The position numbers and the translations under genes are program-made. Shown here one piece after another: positions 40,664 through 64,000 of a stretch of 64,000 nt of DNA. The first letter of the stretch is position 1, and each line of letters opens with the position of its first letter. Origin of the DNA: Macrostomum hystrix. Lineage: Eukaryota; Platyhelminthes; Macrostomidae. The stretch lies in NCBI GenBank assembly GCA_950097015.1, contig CATNEN010000035.1:1180001-1244000 (forward strand), given 5' to 3'. The notes under the pieces are model-generated. The model worked only from the letters and a program-made list of their open reading frames with translations. It was not told where the DNA came from and made no database searches.

Positions 40664-41085
40664 TTGTTGGTCGCCAAAAGCAACTGGCTGGCACAGAGTA
40701 TAGAACTAAACAGAGAATCAACTTCATTGAGCTTTTATAAAGTAATAATTAATAAAACTGATTAACTGGTGAAAAAAAACATTAAATTTACATACACTGC
40801 TTCAAATCAAGCGAAAAGTAGCCTAAAGTAGAAGTAAAGTTCTGTTGAAAAAAATAATTTTTAGTAGACAGGTTAATACTGCAGTGTAACTAGTTATAGT
40901 TAAAAACCTTTGCGATTACAACTTGAATACAAAGCGGCCATAGACAAAACTAAGTCTCTAATAGCTGACATAGAGAGCACCGCATATATTATTCTATATA
41001 TAGCTTTTGCCACTCAATCTCAGTGTTTTGTCATTCATACTCAGCCCCCATAGAATTAATCCAGCCAGTTGGCGCGGTTTGGCCC
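40664..41085. other. Intergenic segment
   Basis: AT-rich, with no gene seen. The word CCATAGAC that recurs in the palindromic cluster to the right first appears at about 40939. Confidence 0.4.
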
Positions 41086-41087
41086 AT

Positions 41088-41495
41088 AGACTATCGCTCT
41101 GTGCCATTGACATATAACCAAGTGTGTGTAAACGTCTCAAGCTCGTGTATAGTTTATGGCCCAAAGGCCATCAAAGAAATAGATTGAAGTGTGCAGTAAA
41201 TTCCGCAACTGTGCGGTAAATGATGCCCCACTTGATCTCCGTGCCATCCCTCTTCTGAGCTTATGCAGTAAATCCCAGACGGGTATTGTCTATGGGCCGA
41301 AGGAGCTGGTCTTGCGCACACACACTTGGTCATAAATCAATGCACTTATGCTAGGCTTCCTACAAGGACAACTTAATAACTTAAGAGTTATTAAGTTGTC
41401 CTTGGGCTTCCTAGTGCGTAAATAGTCTATGGCAATCGTGCGCTGCGCGCACTCGTGCCAAGACTATTTACGCACTCGGAAGCCTAGCATAAATC
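41088..41495. repeat. Cluster of nested inverted repeats (possible foldback/MITE)
   Basis: Four overlapping palindromes. (1) TGGCCCATAGACTAT at 41090 pairs with ATAGTTTATGGCCCA near 41150. (2) 41364-41405 is a perfect 19-bp stem (arm CAAGGACAACTTAATAACT) with loop TAAG. (3) 41406-41435 (GGCTTCCTAGTGCGTAAATA...) pairs with 41455-41487 (...TATTTACGCACTCGGAAGCC) over about 29 bp, with an inner GTGCGC-TGC-GCGCAC hairpin. (4) TTATGCTAGGCTTCC (41347) pairs with GGAAGCCTAGCATAA (41480). Confidence 0.8.
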
Positions 41496-43069
41496 TACCA
41501 TTCAATCTCGGTTTTTGATATTTACAACATACACGGTTACGTGATGTCGTGCTATCGTGAAGCAGGCAGTGGGTATCTGAAATAGCCCGTGATAGCGCAG
41601 TCTTTCTTCTGCTAATCCATGACTGTTGAATTCTATAGTTTTTTAACAAGAGAAATCGAACTTACCAAAAAGAACTCGCACAAAAGCATTTTTTGAAATA
41701 ATTGTTCTGTTCAACCGACTATTTGGCATAAGAAACGACCAAAAACGAAAGATGTTGTTTGTACTCGTATATTTTATTGATATATAAAAATAACCATCAG
41801 ATTCTAGATCTGTAGAATATATATAGAGATGCCAAGTTAATTAAAAAATATAATATATTGTTCGAATTTTGTGCGTTCTCAAGCAGGGACTAAAATTGAA
41901 ATAACTGAATACGAGTACACAAGAGTTCAAATATATTTCTAACAACTCGTTCCGGGAAACAATTTGCTAGCAGGCTCTGTAAAGTACATTTTCACGTGAC
42001 CAGACTGGCGCAAGACAAGTGCAACTAAAAATAGGCTAATCGATAAAAAAAGTAATCGATTTTCGTTGATCATTAAAAGTAGAAGGGGGTAATTCCCCCG
42101 CTGACAATTTTTGTGCTGCACCCGAATGGAACAATGCAAGCACAAGAAACTCAAGAACACGGGCCGACTTTTTGTTGCTCATCTTCCGAAACAAGAATCA
42201 AGTCGCCAGATTTTCAGTGCGTAGAGATATTCAATGGTTCTGGCCGAAGTTCAGATTTTTCCCATAAGCGCTAGTGTATTTCAAACACCCTATACACAAA
42301 TTAGCACTGCGCCTCAGTGCGGCCTTGCCAGGCCTTCATACTTAATCAGTATGTCACCCGCATGTGCCTGCATCATCGCCGTCTTCGGTGGTCACATACC
42401 TACCTATATCTAGACGGATTTGCTGGACCTTCAATGGCTACAGCAGGTGGAAATAGGCCACTATGGACACCCTGACGCGAATTTCTCCTATTTCACTGAT
42501 CAAGCCTAAATATTAGGCGCAGCTCAACCACAGTACACCATCGTCTAGTCTGTCAACCAATCAGTCACCACCCAACGCTGTTAGCATTCAGGGCGCTGCA
42601 AAAACATTGTTCAGGGGCATGTTGGTATAAAATCTGTTAACCAAAACATACAAAGCTATCAAGAAAATAGCACTTATAATTTGAAAATACAACAGAATAC
42701 ATATTTAGTCGCAAACAATCAGTAGCAGCTACACAGAAATCTACTAATCTGCTAATTCACAGGACACAGAGTTACGACTCGTGGCGTCTCTCCTTTTAAT
42801 CGCCGATAATTCCAAACTGAAGATGCCAAACAGCTCTTTAGATCCATCGACTAGACCTATCGAAGTTCACGACAGACTAAATGGCTTCCAACTGTGTGGA
42901 ACAAAGCACTGTGTGGAAACACATTACCAGCGAAAGTTGCAAATTAATACGAGAAAAAACACGAAAAAAATAAAATCAAGGTAGTAACAAGCCTCACAAA
43001 AAAAGAATACGTTAATTCATTTTGTAAAAATCTCTATGGTCTAAGCAGCTACTAAAAAAATAGATAGAT
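41496..43069. other. Intergenic segment and 3' flank of ABCC copy 1
   Basis: AT-rich, with no gene or repeat recognised. The ABCC 3' UTR must lie within the right end. Confidence 0.5.
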
Positions 43070-49166
<6,097 letters not shown>

Positions 49167-49977
49167 GTCTTGCGCTGACTGAAAAAAAACGATAATAAAA
49201 GTTAGTCTGAGAGCCTCTGTGACGTTAAGTGTGAGGTAATTATTTGTGTCACAAATGACACATTGCAAGCTCTTGTGAATGAAACAATCTCGAGAATAAA
49301 TAGCCGCGGAAGCCCCCACTATCGATGTGCATCGCCTTATCTAGCTTTAAAATTAAGCTGAGCAATTTCATTAATGTGGTGCAATCTCCGTGTGAAGTAA
49401 AGCAGAACTTATGCGAAACTTATTTTCTACTTTTATTTATTCATTCAGGTACTAGCTAGAGTTGAGGTTAATACTATCTAATCAGGAGCTGACTGGCATT
49501 TCAACTGCTGTACAGTGCTTGTGTACAAGGCTGACACTAACTTAGACTTAGCACAGCAAAGCCTGAACCCTGAGCGACTCTTGTAAGGTTTGCGATGACA
49601 CTCTTTTTGCTGACAGCAAATACGACTTTTTAATTCGTCTTTATTCCCCGATTGGCTCAGGAAGTTCTGTTTTGGTGCAATAACTGACTCAGTCTCAGCT
49701 ATTGCAACTGCTTGTGCAATACACAAAGCAGCATGAATTGGTTAAATCTCCGAAAAACTCTAAACATTAAGGAATAGAAAATTATTAACACTTGACATGT
49801 CCAATCGAGTTCCCAAACATTTTCTTGCTAGCTAAAAAACTGCAACTGAGATTTTTAAGGACAAAGAGTCTCTATCCAGAGCTTTATAGGGCATTACCTA
49901 TCTAGAGTGTAGAACACTGAAGGACAGTCTCTATCTAGACCACAGAGGGACATATTCTTCATCGACACCATTATCCA
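49167..49977. other. 5' flank of ABCC copy 1
   Basis: Immediately upstream of the start codon a TTTTTTTCAG tract (about 49177-49188) could be an acceptor for an untranslated first exon. Nothing else recognised; an 82-codon open frame at 49478-49726 resembles no known protein. Confidence 0.45.
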
Positions 49978-52900
49978 CCCAGAACTGTCAGGGACACATT
50001 CCTATGCAGAGCTGTCAGGGACACATTCCTATGCAGAGCTGTCAGGGACACATTCCCATACAGAGCTGTCAGGGACACATTCCCATACAGAGCTGTCAGG
50101 GACACATTCCCATACAGAGCTGTCAGGGACACATTCCCATACAGACCTGTCAGGGACACATTCCTATGCAGAGCTGTCAGGGACACATTCCCATACAGAG
50201 CTGTCAGGGACACATTCCCATACAGAGCTGTCAGGGACACATTCCCATACAGAGCTGTCAGGGAAACATTCCTAATACAGAGCTGTCAGGGACACATTCC
50301 TATGCAGAGCTGTCAGGGAAACATTCCTAATACAGAGCTGTCAGGGACACATTCCTATGCAGAGCTGTCAGGGACACATTCCTATGCAGAGCTGTCAGGG
50401 ACACATTCCCATCCAGAGCTGTCAGGGACATATTCCCATCCAGAGCTGTCAGGGACACATTCCCATCCAGAGCTGTCAGGGACACATTCCCATCCAGAGC
50501 TGTCAGGGACACATTCCTATGCAGAGCTGTCAGGGAAACATTCCTATGCAGAGCTTTCAGGGACACATTCCTATGCAGAGCTGTCAGGGACACATTCCCA
50601 TCCAGAGCTGTCAGGGACACATTCCCATCCAGAGCTGTCAGGGACACATTCCCATACAGAGCTGTCAGGGACACATTCCCATCCAGAGCTGTCAGGGACA
50701 CATTCCTATGCAGAGCTGTCAGGGAAACATTCCTATGCAGAGCTTTCAGGGACACATTCCTATGCAGAGCTGTCAGGGACACATTCCCATACAGAGCTGT
50801 CAGGGACACATTCCCATCCAGAGCTGTCAGGGACACATTCCCATCCAGAGCTGTCAGGGACACATTCCCATCCAGAGCTGTCAGGGACACATTCCCATAC
50901 AGAGCTGTCAGGGACACATTCCCATGCAGAGCTTTCAGGGACACATTCCCATCCAGAGCTGTCAGGGACACATTCCTATGCAGAGCTTTCAGGGAAACAT
51001 TCCTAATACAGAGCTGTCAGGGACACATTCCTATGCAGAGCTGTCAGGGAAACATTCCTAATACAGAGCTGTCAGGGACACATTCCTATGCAGAGCTGTC
51101 AGGGACACATTCCTATGCAGAGCTGTCAGGGACACATTCCCATCCAGAGCTGTCAGGGACATATTCCCATCCAGAGCTGTCAGGGACACATTCCCATCCA
51201 GAGCTGTCAGGGACACATTCCCATCCAGAGCTGTCAGGGACACATTCCCATCCAGAGCTGTCAGGGACACATTCCCATCCAGAGCTGACAGGGACACATT
51301 CCTAATACAGAGCTGACAGGGACACATTCCTATGCAGAGCTGTCAGGGAAACATTCCTAATACAGAGCTGTCAGGGACACATTCCTATGCAGAGCTGTCA
51401 GGGACACATTCCTATGCAGAGCTGTCAGGGACACATTCCCATCCAGAGCTGTCAGGGACATATTCCCATCCAGAGCTGTCAGGGACACATTCCCATGCAG
51501 AGCTTTCAGGGAAACATTCCTAATACAGAGCTGACAGGGACACATTCCTATGCAGAGCTGTCAGGGAAACATTCCTAATACAGAGCTGTCAGGGACACAT
51601 TCCTATCCAGAGCTTTCAGGGAAACATTCCTAATACAGAGCTGACAGGGACACATTCCTATGCAGAGCTGTCAGGGAAACATTCCTAATACAGAGCTGTC
51701 AGGGACACATTCCCATCCAGAGCTGTCAGGGACATATTCCCATCCAGAGCTGTCAGGGACACATTCCCATCCAGAGCTGTCAGGGACACATTCCCATCCA
51801 GAGCTGTCAGGGACACATTCCCATCCAGAGCTGTCAGGGACACATTCCCATCCAGAGCTGACAGGGACACATTTCTAATACAGAGCTGACAGGGACACAT
51901 TCCTATGCAGAGCTGTCAGGGAAACATTCCTAATACAGAGCTGTCAGGGACACATTCCTATCCAGAGCTGTCAGGGACATATTCCCATCCAGAGCTGTCA
52001 GGGACACATTCCCATCCAGAGCTGACAGGGACACATTCCTATGCAGAGCTGTCAGGGACACATTCCTATGCAGAGCTTTCAGGGACACATTCCTATGCAG
52101 AGCTGTCAGGGACACATTCCCATCCAGAGCTGTCAGGGACACATTCCCATCCAGAGCTGTCAGGGACACATTCCTATGCAGAGCTGTCAGGGACACATTC
52201 CTATGCAGAGCTTTCAGGGACACATTCCTATGCAGAGCTGTCAGGGACACATTCCCATACAGAGCTGTCAGGGACACATTCCTATGCAGAGCTGACAGGG
52301 ACACATTCCTATGCAGAGCTGTCAGGGACACATTCCCATACAGAGCTGTCAGGGACACATTCCTATGCAGAGCTGTCAGGGACACATTCCCATCCAGAGC
52401 TGTCAGGGACACATTCCCATCCAGAGCTGTCAGGGACACATTCCCATGCAGAGCTTTCAGGGAAACATTCCTAATACAGAGCTGACAGGGACACATTCCT
52501 ATGCAGAGCTGTCAGGGAAACATTCCTATGCAGAGCTTTCAGGGACACATTCCTATGCAGAGCTGTCAGGGACACATTCCCATGCAGAGCTTTCAGGGAA
52601 ACATTCCTAATACAGAGCTGACAGGGACACATTCCTATGCAGAGCTGTCAGGGAAACATTCCTATGCAGAGCTTTCAGGGACACATTCCTATGCAGAGCT
52701 GTCAGGGACACATTCCCATCCAGAGCTGTCAGGGACACATTCCCATCCAGAGCTGTCAGGGACACATTCCTATGCAGAGCTGTCAGGGAAACATTCCTAT
52801 GCAGAGCTTTCAGGGACACATTCCTATGCAGAGCTGTCAGGGACACATTCCCATACAGAGCTGTCAGGGACACATTCCCATCCAGAGCTGTCAGGGACAC

Positions 52901-53297
52901 ATTCCCATCCAGAGCTGTCAGGGACACATTCCCATCCAGAGCTGTCAGGGACACATTCCTATGCAGAGCTGTCAGGGAAACATTCCTATGCAGAGCTTTC
53001 AGGGACACATTCCTATGCAGAGCTGTCAGGGACACATTCCCATACAGAGCTGTCAGGGACACATTCCCATCCAGAGCTGTCAGGGACACATTCCTATGCA
53101 GAGCTGTCAGGGAAACATTCCTATGCAGAGCTTTCAGGGACACATTCCTATGCAGAGCTGTCAGGGACACATTCCCATCCAGAGCTGTCAGGGACACATT
53201 CCCATCCAGAGCTGTCAGGGACACATTCCCATACAGAGCTGTCAGGGACACATTCCCAAGCAGAGCTTTTAGGGACACATTCCTATGCAGAGCTTTT
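49978..53297. repeat. 27-bp minisatellite, about 122 units
   Basis: Unit contains GAGCTGTCAGGGACACATTC (20 of 27 bp) followed by CCATCCA, CCATACA or CTATGCA. As 27 is divisible by three, several frames on both strands are open for hundreds of codons with a nine-residue period (THSHPELSG and so on); these are not genes. A 28-bp variant (CCTAATACA) recurs and shifts the frame. Rare variants (GACATATTC, GAGCTGACAG, GAGCTTTCAG) recur in the same order, showing duplication of larger blocks. It lies between the two ABCC genes. Confidence 0.99.
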
Positions 53298-54429
53298 ATT
53301 TTATTTTGCGAACAACATATTAAAACTTAGCATTTAGCAAGTGTTCTAACTTAACATTTAAAACATAACAACTTAACATCTGAAGAACAAGTTCAAGTTC
53401 TAGAAATAGCACCTTAATTACAATGACATGTCATAGGAAAAAAATAGCTAGGCCTATCATTCACAAAAATTTGCTGCAAAATAATTATTAGTGTTTGATA
53501 AAATGGTTTGGCCTTACTAATTTAGACTGGGCCTTACAGTAATGTATAATATTAATAAATATGCCTTATGAGTAATTATGGGCCTCAATAGACAAGGCCT
53601 ATATAAAGCTGGAACTCTAGGGTTAAAAAATAAAAGTAGTTTAGACAGGCATAATATGCTAAATTGCTAATAAAACAGTACATTTAGTTTTAATCTAGGC
53701 CATAATTTTATTACTGCTGAAGATAAGTTATCAGCTTTGTGCAAGGAAAATCTATTGAAGCCTGAAGGGTTAGGATTTCACATAGCTGTCAATCTATGTA
53801 GTCAAGAAAAGGACCCAACAAAGCCAAATATCATCAAGACAAGGTAAATATGCACCCATAAAATTACTTCGAAAATTTTGTCGTTAGACCTGAGCAAGTA
53901 CATACAATGTTGGGTTAGCTAGCTACTTCCAGTGCATTAAGTCAAGTTTCTGATGTTGACTTACAATTTGTACTAGGCCTAACCTTCCAACAAATGAACA
54001 AACTGATAACGAAAACGCTAAAAAACTTTGTGTATTTAAGCTTCAGTTGCAGAGAGGAAAGGGTATGAAATGGCTGGGTATGAAATAGGCCTACGCACAC
54101 AGTAAGGTGTACCAATGTACACGGCTGCTAGAAAATTTGTCTCCTACACTATACAAATATAAAGTGATGGCAATGCACAAATATTTGATAATGTACATTT
54201 CTGAACCGACAATAAACTGTCACCGTGTAGAGGCTTGTGTAGCTGCGATATTCATGAACACAAAGCATCTAATTGTAACGTGAAAGGGAAAGTGCACGTG
54301 ATAGATTAAAATTTATTATAGCGGACTGTAAAATAACTTCAATTGAGAAATAAGTTTCTCTCGAATTTACAAAAATCTTAATTTACAAGATTCTAGCGAC
54401 GAAGGGTCGAGAAGTCTGAAAAATTAATT
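53298..54429. other. AT-rich intergenic segment
   Basis: No gene seen. Several AGGCCT/TAGGCC words and A/T runs only. Confidence 0.5.
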
Positions 54430-54540
54430 CGTTTCTATTATTGGTTTAAGAAAGACTTCATACAGTTCAATCAGATAGACATTTTACATGAAATATCGGT
54501 CTCTGTGCAAACCTAAGAAACCTAACTGAAATAGAATGAA
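54430..54540 (+). mobile_element. LINE family A, short remnant
   Basis: About 80 bp close to 8190-8270, including the shared AATATCGGTCTCTGTGCAAA-like run and AACCTAACTGAA. It shows the same LINE in a third place. Confidence 0.6.
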
Positions 54541-54654
54541 GTAGAAAGTTGACAGTAGAATCACGGTGCACTAGCAAATCGTCAAAAAATTGATGGCCGA
54601 TTTTTAGTATTTAGAAGAATGCTGTAATTTTTAGTTGCGTTTAGAAAGTTCTCA

Positions 54655-56362
54655 ACGCTCCGCCTCCTGACTCCGGTCCCCTTCCGATTCTGGACCAGAC
54701 TGCGAAGAAGCCGCCCGAGTTGGCCTTCATCTGCTCGATCATCAGGACTTCAAACCGTCTGCTCCAAGCAGTTTTAACATTGGGCCCATTTTTGTCACCG
54801 AAGTCCGTCAAGCGTTGGTCACTACACGCTCGGATGCCGCAGCTGATGTTAATGAAATTCCCCCTCGGGTGCTCAATTGCTCCCTGACTTCTTGCACGTC
54901 ATTACAAACTTGCTAAATAAGCACACCCATCCATGGAGGAAACCCAGACGCTCGCGCTCCATCTGCCTGGCGAACCTCGAAAATTGTTTCCATCCCAAAG
55001 AAAGGGCCGTCAACTAGCCTTGATAATCAGCGTGGCATTGCTCTGCAGTGTACTCTTTGCAAGCTGCTCAACTCTACCATTCGAACCACTTGCTCCCTGG
55101 GCTCAATCATCTGCTCCTTAGCATTCAAAGCGGTATCAGGCCAGGACGATCTACTTCCGCGCAGATCGTTACCCTCTGCATCATCATCGAAACCTGTTTG
55201 ACTCGTCATAAGGCCGTCTAAATCGTGTTTATAGACTTCCGGAAGGCTTTTGACTCTGTGGCGCGCTCGATTAATTATCTCCTGGTTGCTAACCCAGTAC
55301 GGGGTACCAGATGCGCTGATCACTGCTGTCACTGACCTCTACATGCATGGACACGCGTGCCTTCGTCCAGACTCCTGATGGGCCAACGGCCGAAGTTGGC
55401 CCCTGCTCTGGAGTTCTTCAAGGTGATAACTTGGCTCCTCTTCTTTTTATCTTGTTCATCGACTACATCCTGCGACGCGCGCTAAGGGAAGATGATGGCT
55501 ACATCATGACCACTCGTCGAGGTTCGCACCACCCTTCCGTCACCCTCGGTGCGCTTGCCTTCGCTGACGACATCGCTCTCACCTGCAAGGACCCGTGTGC
55601 TGCTCAACACGCCGTCACCAGACTTTGCGAAGAAGCCGCCCGAGTTGGCCTCGTGGTCCATGCCCGCAAAACCGAGGTTCTTCACGTGGGAACCGATAAC
55701 AGCCCTTCGCTGACTCTCCCGAGTGGTGAGCAAATCATGGCCTGCGACGACTTTCGCTACCTCGGTTCCCTCGTCACGACCCCTGAGACAATCATCGCCG
55801 ATCGAAGGACGCAAGCTTGGCAAGCTGCCATCAAGCTGCGCCCGATTTTCTCCTCTGCTGCCGCCGACAAATTAAAGATAAATATTTTTCATGCTGCCGT
55901 CGAAACCATCCTGCTCTACGGCCTGGAGGCGGTCCCCATGACTCAATCGAGGGAAAGAAGTATCGACGCCTCTCACAGAGCCCTTCTTTGCTATGCTATC
56001 GGCGTCCGCTACCCAGAGACCATCTCCAACCGTCACCTGGCGAGACGGACGGGCGCTCTGCCAGCCAGCACGATTCTCCGTGGCAGGCGTCAAACCCTCG
56101 CTGGTCACGTCCTCAGGCGCTTCAATCGCGAAGAGGCAAACCCGCTTGCCATATATGGCTCTGCTGCACCAGCCCACTGACCCATTGAGGCGCGGTCGTG
56201 GACAAACTGTCACTCTGCTTAAAACTCTGAACTCTGACCTTGAAGCCAGCATTGGCCTGACCGCTTTGTCTGCGTCTACCTCTCCTTCCCAATTCTATCG
56301 CGAGCGCGTGCGCGCTGATCCCACCTAGTGATCCCCTGCGTATCTTTATTATTATTATTAGA
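54655..56362 (+). mobile_element. LINE family C, truncated, RT domain largely readable
   Basis: 54930-55345 is broken but readable: LFPSQRKGRQLALIISVALL (RT motif 1), FRPGRSTS-like region, VFIDFRKAFDSVARS (motif A with Asp). From 55347 an open frame of 277 codons follows: SGVLQGDNLAPLLFILFIDY (motif B), LAFADDIALTCKDP (motif C with the catalytic Asp pair), HARKTEVLHVG, FRYLGSLV, LLYGLEAVPMTQ and GHVLRRFNREEANPL, a C-terminal arrangement typical of non-LTR elements. It ends in ATTATTATTATTA (56347-56359). The upstream part contains a stray copy of a piece of the RT (54698-54727 repeats 55622-55652). Confidence 0.85.
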
Positions 56363-56490
56363 GGTAGGTTTTTTCACAGGGTTGCTCAGCATCTATTCCT
56401 CTTTTATGCTTGAACAGTTTCGGCGGCAACTCATGAATGCGCGAGAAATGTACAACATAGTACAGGTACCCCACTTATTCATTTAAACCT
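56363..56490. repeat. Dispersed repeat, copy 2
   Basis: Related to 31008-31145 (GCGCGAGAAATGTACA, TGAACAGTTTCG). It begins directly after the LINE C tail, so it may be the old target or part of another element. Confidence 0.6.
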
Positions 56491-56835
56491 ATAGCTTAAA
56501 TCTTGAAAAATAAACGACGATTCAGCCAATGCAATCCTATTGTAATGAGGTTGTCACAAAAACATAGTCAATCGAGTTTTACTTTTCAAAACCCTCCCTG
56601 GATTTTTTATACGCTCGTACAATGAAATGGCAAAGAGCTAAAACAATAGAGCTATTAAATACTAAATTAAAATACTACAGTAGTCTTTGAAGTGTCTGTA
56701 GCAAGAGACTGATTTGAAGTCGAGAGATTGTATGGTAAGAAAGTAAAGTGGAAAACTATACGCTCTCAAATAGATTTAGGAAAAAATAAAGATAAAATAA
56801 TGAAAATTAAAGAAAGTAAAGTTGTTAATGACATT
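56491..56835 (-). other. 3' flank of ABCC copy 2
   Basis: AT-rich; 3' UTR of the ABCC copy is expected here. AATAAA-like words occur on the minus strand but none can be chosen. Confidence 0.4.

Positions 56836-64000
<7,165 letters not shown>

Noticed and set aside
50302-51061. Long repeat-protein open frames (234-278 codons) on both strands
   Set aside because: They are translations of the 27-bp minisatellite, open because the unit is a multiple of three; no start context, no non-repeat domain.
49978-53297. CRISPR-like array
   Set aside because: Units are contiguous with no unique spacers, and the genome is animal.

Overview
The window is nuclear DNA of a multicellular animal. The host genes are split by short GT-AG introns and encode a mitochondrial-targeted HSP60, a DEG/ENaC channel, an SLC49A4 (DIRC2) transporter and two ABCC transporters. 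Between them lie AT-rich stretches packed with transposon remnants and very long minisatellites. The mix (GC-rich exons, Mag-type gypsy, mariner, P-element, hAT MITEs, several LINE families and tRNA-derived SINEs) suggests a repeat-rich invertebrate genome. A free-living flatworm such as Macrostomum would fit, but nothing here proves the species.

Layout. 1-1622 (-): first three coding exons of HSP60, running off the left edge. 1.6-10.9 kb: AT-rich DNA with decayed LINE pieces (6.87-8.32 kb), a tRNA-derived SINE, a hAT-type MITE with exact 8-bp target duplication, and a 35-bp satellite. 10865-15738 (+): a complete, apparently young Ty3/gypsy (Mag-like) retrotransposon with identical 208-bp LTRs and a 5-bp target duplication. 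16.5-18.0 kb: a second copy of the first SINE family, inverted, then about 540 bp of GTAA microsatellite. 19482-21560 (+): an intronless DEG/ENaC channel. 22.4-24.75 kb (-): a broken THAP-domain P-element transposase. 27.4-34.1 kb: a second hAT MITE, a LINE remnant and four minisatellites (41, 24, 23 and 13 bp units). 34616-37150 (+): a three-exon SLC49A4 orthologue whose second intron carries a SINE dimer. 38.7-40.7 kb (-): a LINE fragment abutting an unrecognised open region. 41.1-41.5 kb: nested palindromes.

The right third holds two tandem ABCC (MRP-type) genes on the minus strand. Copy 1 (49166 to 43070) can be assembled completely from 14 coding exons into a 1626-residue transporter; several of these exons are very small. 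Copy 2 (beyond 64000 to 56836) has matching exon boundaries, but two exons each carry one extra base that breaks the frame. Its last intron contains an intact mariner with 460-bp inverted arms. Between the two genes lie a 3.3-kb array of a 27-bp minisatellite and a truncated LINE. Parts of the two ABCC genes (the NBD2 exon and the linker exon) are almost identical at the base level while the rest has diverged, which points to gene conversion.

No operon, CRISPR or prokaryotic system is present. The most unusual items are the foldback mariner, the gag/pol junction with an in-frame TAG, the MITEs with an expandable internal minisatellite, the patchy ABCC homogenisation with frameshifts, and the nested palindromes.
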